Assembly (NCBI GenBank): GCA_011620145.1 | Contig: WOZT01000166.1 | Location: 1 to 7,731, forward strand | Direction of reading: 5' to 3' | Length of the DNA: 7,731 nt | From: Gammaproteobacteria bacterium | GTDB lineage: Bacteria > Pseudomonadota > Gammaproteobacteria > UBA5335 | Notes under the pieces: generated by a model | What the model saw: only the letters and a program-made list of their open reading frames with translations | What the model was told of the DNA's origin: nothing | Database searches by the model: none | Shown: positions 1 through 7,731 of the stretch, one piece after another | Layout of the letters: every line of letters starts with the position of its first letter | Numbering within the stretch: the first letter of the stretch is position 1 | Translations under genes and position numbers: made by a program

Positions 1-3026
<3,026 letters not shown>

Positions 3027-3064
3027 GCGAAAACCTGTCAGTCAGGCGGATGGCGGTAAGGGGC

Positions 3065-4207
3065 TCAGGCCGCCCGCTGGCGCTCCATCATCTCGGTGAA
3101 ACGGGCGAAAAGAGGCCGCAGGTCGTGGGGTCCCGGGCTGGCTTCCGGGTGGCCCTGGAAACCGAAGGCCGGCCGATCGGTGCGCATCACGCCCTGCAGC
3201 GTGCCGTCGAACAACGAGCGGTGGGTGGCGCGCAGCTGATCCGGCAGGCTGTCTTCATCCAGCGCAAAGCCGTGGTTCTGGCTGGTGATCAACACCCGGC
3301 GGCTGTCCAGGTCCATCACGGGATGATTGGCGCCGTGATGGCCAAATTTCATCTTGACCGTGCGCGCCCCGCTGGCCAGCCCCAGCAACTGATGGCCCAG
3401 GCAGATTCCGAACAAGGGGACACCGCGCTCCAGGAAAGTCCGGATCGCCGCGATGGCGTAGTCGCAGGGTTCCGGATCGCCCGGCCCATTGGACAGGAAG
3501 ACCCCATCCGGCGCCATGGCCAGCACCTCGGCGGCGGTGGTGGTGGCCGGCACCACCGTGACCCGACACCCTGCGTCCACCAGCAAGCGCAGGATATTGC
3601 GCTTGATGCCGAAATCGTAGGCCACCACATGGAAGCGGCCCGATACCGGCGCCTCGCGGTCGGCATCGAACGACGCTGTCGGCTCTTCCCAGATGTAGGC
3701 AGCGGACGCACTGACCTCGCGGGCCAGATCCAGCCCCAACAAGCCGGGAAAGGCCAGCGCAGCTTCCCGTCCCAGCTCAGGGGCGCGCTGAGGATCGGCC
3801 TGTCCTGCCACGATTGCCCCCCGCAAGGCGCCTTTCTGGCGCAACAGCCGGGTGAGGCGGCGCGTGTCGACCTCGGCAATGGCAACGATGCCCTGGGCCT
3901 GGAGATACGTTTCCAGGCTTTGCTCGGCCCGCCAGTTGCTGACCACCTGGGATGCGTCCCGGATGATCAGGCCGGCAACCTTCACGCCATCGGACTCGGC
4001 ATCGGCCGCATTCACGCCGACGTTGCCGATGTGGGGATAGGTCAGCGTCACCAGTTGGCGATGATAGGAGGGATCGGTCAGCACTTCCTGATAGCCGGTC
4101 ATGGCGGTGTTGAACACCACCTCCCCGGCGCTTACGCCGGCAACCCCCAGGGAACGGCCGGAAAACACGCTGCCATCTTCAAGAACGAGCAGGGCGGGTA
4201 CAGACAA
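3065..4207 (-). CDS. carA: Carbamoyl phosphate synthetase, small (glutaminase) subunit, TTG start
   Basis: CarA hydrolyses glutamine and passes the ammonia through a tunnel to CarB. The 380 residues are close to the 382 of E. coli. The N-terminal CPSase small-chain domain (about 1-150) is followed by a class I glutamine amidotransferase domain (about 190-375). The catalytic triad is intact and keeps E. coli numbers: C269 in GICLGHQ, then H353 and E355 in GFQGHPEAS. The start is TTG at 4207. No ATG or GTG lies in frame near it upstream, and the next in-frame ATG is about codon 36, inside the conserved NTAMTGYQ segment. The TTG is preceded by a near-ideal GGAGGTGG at 4219-4212. E. coli carA is also known to start at UUG. 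The gene has its own promoter upstream and is followed by carB after 38 nt. Confidence 0.98.
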   Translation of the reverse strand: MSVPALLVLEDGSVFSGRSLGVAGVSAGEVVFNTAMTGYQEVLTDPSYHRQLVTLTYPHIGNVGVNAADAESDGVKVAGLIIRDASQVVSNWRAEQSLETYLQAQGIVAIAEVDTRRLTRLLRQKGALRGAIVAGQADPQRAPELGREAALAFPGLLGLDLAREVSASAAYIWEEPTASFDADREAPVSGRFHVVAYDFGIKRNILRLLVDAGCRVTVVPATTTAAEVLAMAPDGVFLSNGPGDPEPCDYAIAAIRTFLERGVPLFGICLGHQLLGLASGARTVKMKFGHHGANHPVMDLDSRRVLITSQNHGFALDEDSLPDQLRATHRSLFDGTLQGVMRTDRPAFGFQGHPEASPGPHDLRPLFARFTEMMERQRAA

Positions 4208-4380
4208 GGGGCCACCTCCGGCACGGGCGTGCGAAAACGGAACGGGATTTGCGTCCCGCCCGGAAAATCCATTGCATCCGAAACAGCGATCACGCCCCCG
4301 GGAAGAGACGCTGACTCAACGGCCACCCCGAGGCCGGAGTGCCGAGGCAAATGCCCAGCGAGTGCATTCAAACCGCTCTG
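4208..4380 (-). other. carA mRNA 5' leader
   Basis: This is the untranslated leader expected from the promoter at 4409-4381. It holds a possible 25-codon reading frame (ATG 4367, TGA 4292-4290) with only a weak ribosome site. It also has a small hairpin at 4336-4320 (CGGCC / GGCCG, 7-nt loop) and a second at 4261-4240 (8 pairs including two G-U, 6-nt loop). The second is followed two bases later by four T (4237-4234). A TGAAT, half of an arginine-repressor box, lies at 4370-4366 just after the predicted transcription start, but I see no matching second half. A long leader fits regulation by arginine or pyrimidines, as known for carAB in other Gammaproteobacteria. The mechanism here is not proven by the sequence. 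Confidence 0.45.
4212..4219 (-). promoter_or_regulatory. Strong Shine-Dalgarno of carA that fixes the TTG start
   Basis: The minus strand reads GGAGGTGG here. GGAGGT ends six bases before the TTG at 4207-4205. This is the best ribosome binding site in the window, and it is what makes the rare TTG codon believable as the start. Confidence 0.85.
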
Positions 4381-4409
4381 ATTTTAAGGGTCTCGGCCCT
4401 GGATGTCCA
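4381..4409 (-). promoter_or_regulatory. Sigma-70-type promoter of carA-carB
   Basis: On the minus strand TGGACA (4409-4404) matches the -35 consensus TTGACA at five of six bases, and TAAAAT (4386-4381) matches the -10 consensus TATAAT at five of six. The spacer is exactly 17 bases. Transcription should start near 4375-4373, giving a leader of about 165 nt before the carA TTG. The site lies 11 nt after the dapB stop, so carAB can be transcribed independently of dnaK-dnaJ-dapB. I infer the promoter from consensus and spacing alone. Confidence 0.7.
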
Positions 4410-4420
4410 TGCGAGGGTCA

Positions 4421-6399
<1,979 letters not shown>

Positions 6400-6457
6400 G
6401 CTTGCGCCTTCGTGCATCAATCGGCAGTGCGCGCCGCCCTGCCCGGTCTCAATTCGC

Positions 6458-6499
6458 CAACGCGCCCGGGGACGATCGGTGTCGCCCCCGGGCGCATTG
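6458..6499 (-). other. Strong mRNA hairpin between dnaK and dnaJ
   Basis: In the minus-strand transcript positions 6499-6482 pair with 6475-6458 around a 6-nt loop (6481-6476). The stem has 18 pairs with no mismatch or bulge. Ten central pairs (6495-6486 with 6471-6462) are all G-C, and two outer positions are G-U. Those two positions would be A-C mismatches in a plus-strand RNA, so the structure fits the mRNA sense best. It begins eight bases after the dnaK stop codon. No T run follows, so it is not a standard intrinsic terminator. It could limit read-through, protect the dnaK message or mark a processing site, any of which would lower dnaJ output relative to dnaK. The hairpin is plainly visible; the role is inference. 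Confidence 0.8.
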
Positions 6500-6507
6500 C
6501 CGTCGCA

Positions 6508-7731
6508 TCAAGCGGACTTGTCGTCCTTCACCTCGTGAAACTCGGCATCCACCACATCGGCATCACCTGTGGCGGCGCTCGCTCCTTCGGTCCGCGCCTG
6601 ATCCGCCGCTGCAGCCCGCTGCGCCAAAGTCGCGGAAACTTCCGCCAGCGCCTGGGTGGACTGCTCAATCAGCGCCTTGTCCTCACCCTGAATGGCCTCA
6701 CGCACGGCCGTCAAAGCCGCCTCGATCCGGCCTTTCTCCTCGGCTTCCACCTGGTCGCCCAGATCGCGCAGGGATTTTTCCACCCCATAGGCCAGGCTGT
6801 CGGCCTGGTTGCGCGCCGTGACCAGCTCATGGAACTTGCGATCCTCCTCGGCGTGGGCTTCGGCATCCTTCACCATGCGCTGAATCTCTTCCTCGGTCAG
6901 TCCGGAGCTGGCCTTGATGGTGATGTTGGCTTCCTTGCCGGTGTTCTTGTCCTTGGCCGAGACATGCAGGATGCCGTTGGCGTCGATGTCGAAAGTGACC
7001 TCGATCTGCGGCATGCCGCGCGGCGCCGGCGCAATGCCTTCCAGGTTGAACTGGCCCAGTGACTTGTTCTGGCGCGCCATTTCGCGCTCGCCCTGCAGCA
7101 CATGGATGGTCACTGCGGACTGGTTATCCTCGGCGGTGGAAAACACTTGCGACGCCTTGGTGGGAATCGTGGTGTTGCGCTTGATCAGCGAGGTCATCAC
7201 CCCACCCATGGTCTCGATGCCCAGGGTGAGCGGCGTCACGTCCAGCAACAACACATCGCGCACATCACCGGCCAGCACGCCGGCCTGGATGGCGGCACCG
7301 ATGGCCACTGCCTCGTCGGGATTCACGTCCCGGCGCGGTTCCTTGCCGAAGAAGCTCTTGACCGCATCCTGCACCCGCGGCATGCGTGTCTGGCCGCCCA
7401 CCAGGATGATCTCGTTGATGTCGGCAGCTTTCAGACCCGCATCTTTCAGCGCCAAACGGCACGGCTCGATGGTGCGCTCGATGAGATCTTCCACCAGGGC
7501 TTCGAGCTTGGCGCGCGTCAGCTTCAGATTGAGATGCTTGGGACCGCTGGCGTCCGCCGTGACATAGGGCAGGTTGAGCTCGGTCTGCTGGCCCGAGGAC
7601 AGCTCGATCTTGGCCTTCTCCGCCGCCTCTTTCAGGCGTTGCATGGCCAGGGGATCCTTGCGCAGATCCATGCCGTTTTCTTTCTGGAACTCGCCGGCCA
7701 GGTAATCGATGATGCGCAGGTCGAAATCCTC
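6508..7731 (-). CDS. dnaK: Chaperone protein DnaK (Hsp70), 5' part outside window
   Basis: DnaK is the ATP-driven Hsp70 that binds exposed hydrophobic segments and works with DnaJ and GrpE in the cytoplasm. The window holds the last 407 codons. The frame is open to the right edge, and the first residues, [11 protein letters not shown], match E. coli DnaK from about residue 230 of 638. The end of the nucleotide-binding domain shows LVGGQTRMP and [19 protein letters not shown]. The conserved interdomain linker DVLLLDVTP follows, then the substrate-binding beta domain ([42 protein letters not shown]). The helical lid ends in the hallmark [10 protein letters not shown] tail. No truncation or frameshift is seen. 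It is followed by dnaJ after 108 nt. The promoter, probably heat-shock controlled as in relatives, lies beyond the window. Confidence 0.98.
   Translation of the reverse strand, partial: EDFDLRIIDYLAGEFQKENGMDLRKDPLAMQRLKEAAEKAKIELSSGQQTELNLPYVTADASGPKHLNLKLTRAKLEALVEDLIERTIEPCRLALKDAGLKAADINEIILVGGQTRMPRVQDAVKSFFGKEPRRDVNPDEAVAIGAAIQAGVLAGDVRDVLLLDVTPLTLGIETMGGVMTSLIKRNTTIPTKASQVFSTAEDNQSAVTIHVLQGEREMARQNKSLGQFNLEGIAPAPRGMPQIEVTFDIDANGILHVSAKDKNTGKEANITIKASSGLTEEEIQRMVKDAEAHAEEDRKFHELVTARNQADSLAYGVEKSLRDLGDQVEAEEKGRIEAALTAVREAIQGEDKALIEQSTQALAEVSATLAQRAAAADQARTEGASAATGDADVVDAEFHEVKDDKSA

Noticed and set aside
4366..4370. TGAAT next to the predicted carA start site, as part of an arginine-repressor operator.
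   Set aside because: Only one half matches the ARG box pattern; the bases where ATTCA should follow do not match. It is not enough to call an operator.
4132..4371. A 79-codon minus-strand frame running from the carA leader into the start of carA.
   Set aside because: It begins at a TTG without a good ribosome site, overlaps conserved carA codons in another frame and shows no recognisable domain.

Overview
The window is an ordinary housekeeping stretch from a G+C-rich proteobacterium. Every gene lies on the minus strand. In transcription order they are dnaK (3' two thirds), dnaJ, dapB, carA and carB (all but about the last 65 codons). This dnaK-dnaJ-dapB-carA-carB order is typical of Gammaproteobacteria such as Pseudomonas and its relatives. 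The proteins follow the Escherichia coli residue numbering very closely (CarA C269, H353 and E355; CarB R169, R715 and E841). The high G+C and gene order suggest a gammaproteobacterium outside the Enterobacterales, for example a Chromatiales- or Pseudomonas-like lineage. I cannot name a genus.

Layout from the right edge leftwards. DnaK enters at 7731, about residue 230 of the E. coli protein, and stops at 6508. A 108-nt gap holds a strong hairpin and leads into dnaJ (6399-5251). After 29 nt comes dapB (5221-4421). A 213-nt gap carries a well-formed sigma-70-type promoter, a leader of about 165 nt and an excellent ribosome binding site. It leads into carA (4207-3065), which starts with TTG. 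After 38 nt comes carB, from 3026 to beyond position 1.

Function. DnaK and DnaJ are the Hsp70/Hsp40 chaperone pair. DapB makes tetrahydrodipicolinate for lysine and peptidoglycan synthesis. CarA and CarB are the two subunits of carbamoyl phosphate synthetase, which feeds arginine and pyrimidine synthesis. The short gaps suggest two transcription units: dnaK-dnaJ-dapB, whose promoter lies outside the window, and carA-carB from the promoter in the dapB-carA gap.

I found no mobile element, CRISPR array, RNA gene or new system. The places worth a second look are the non-coding ones: the dnaK-dnaJ hairpin, and the carA promoter and leader. One substitution in a conserved CarB motif is also worth checking. 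No stretch over 300 bases lacks a gene.
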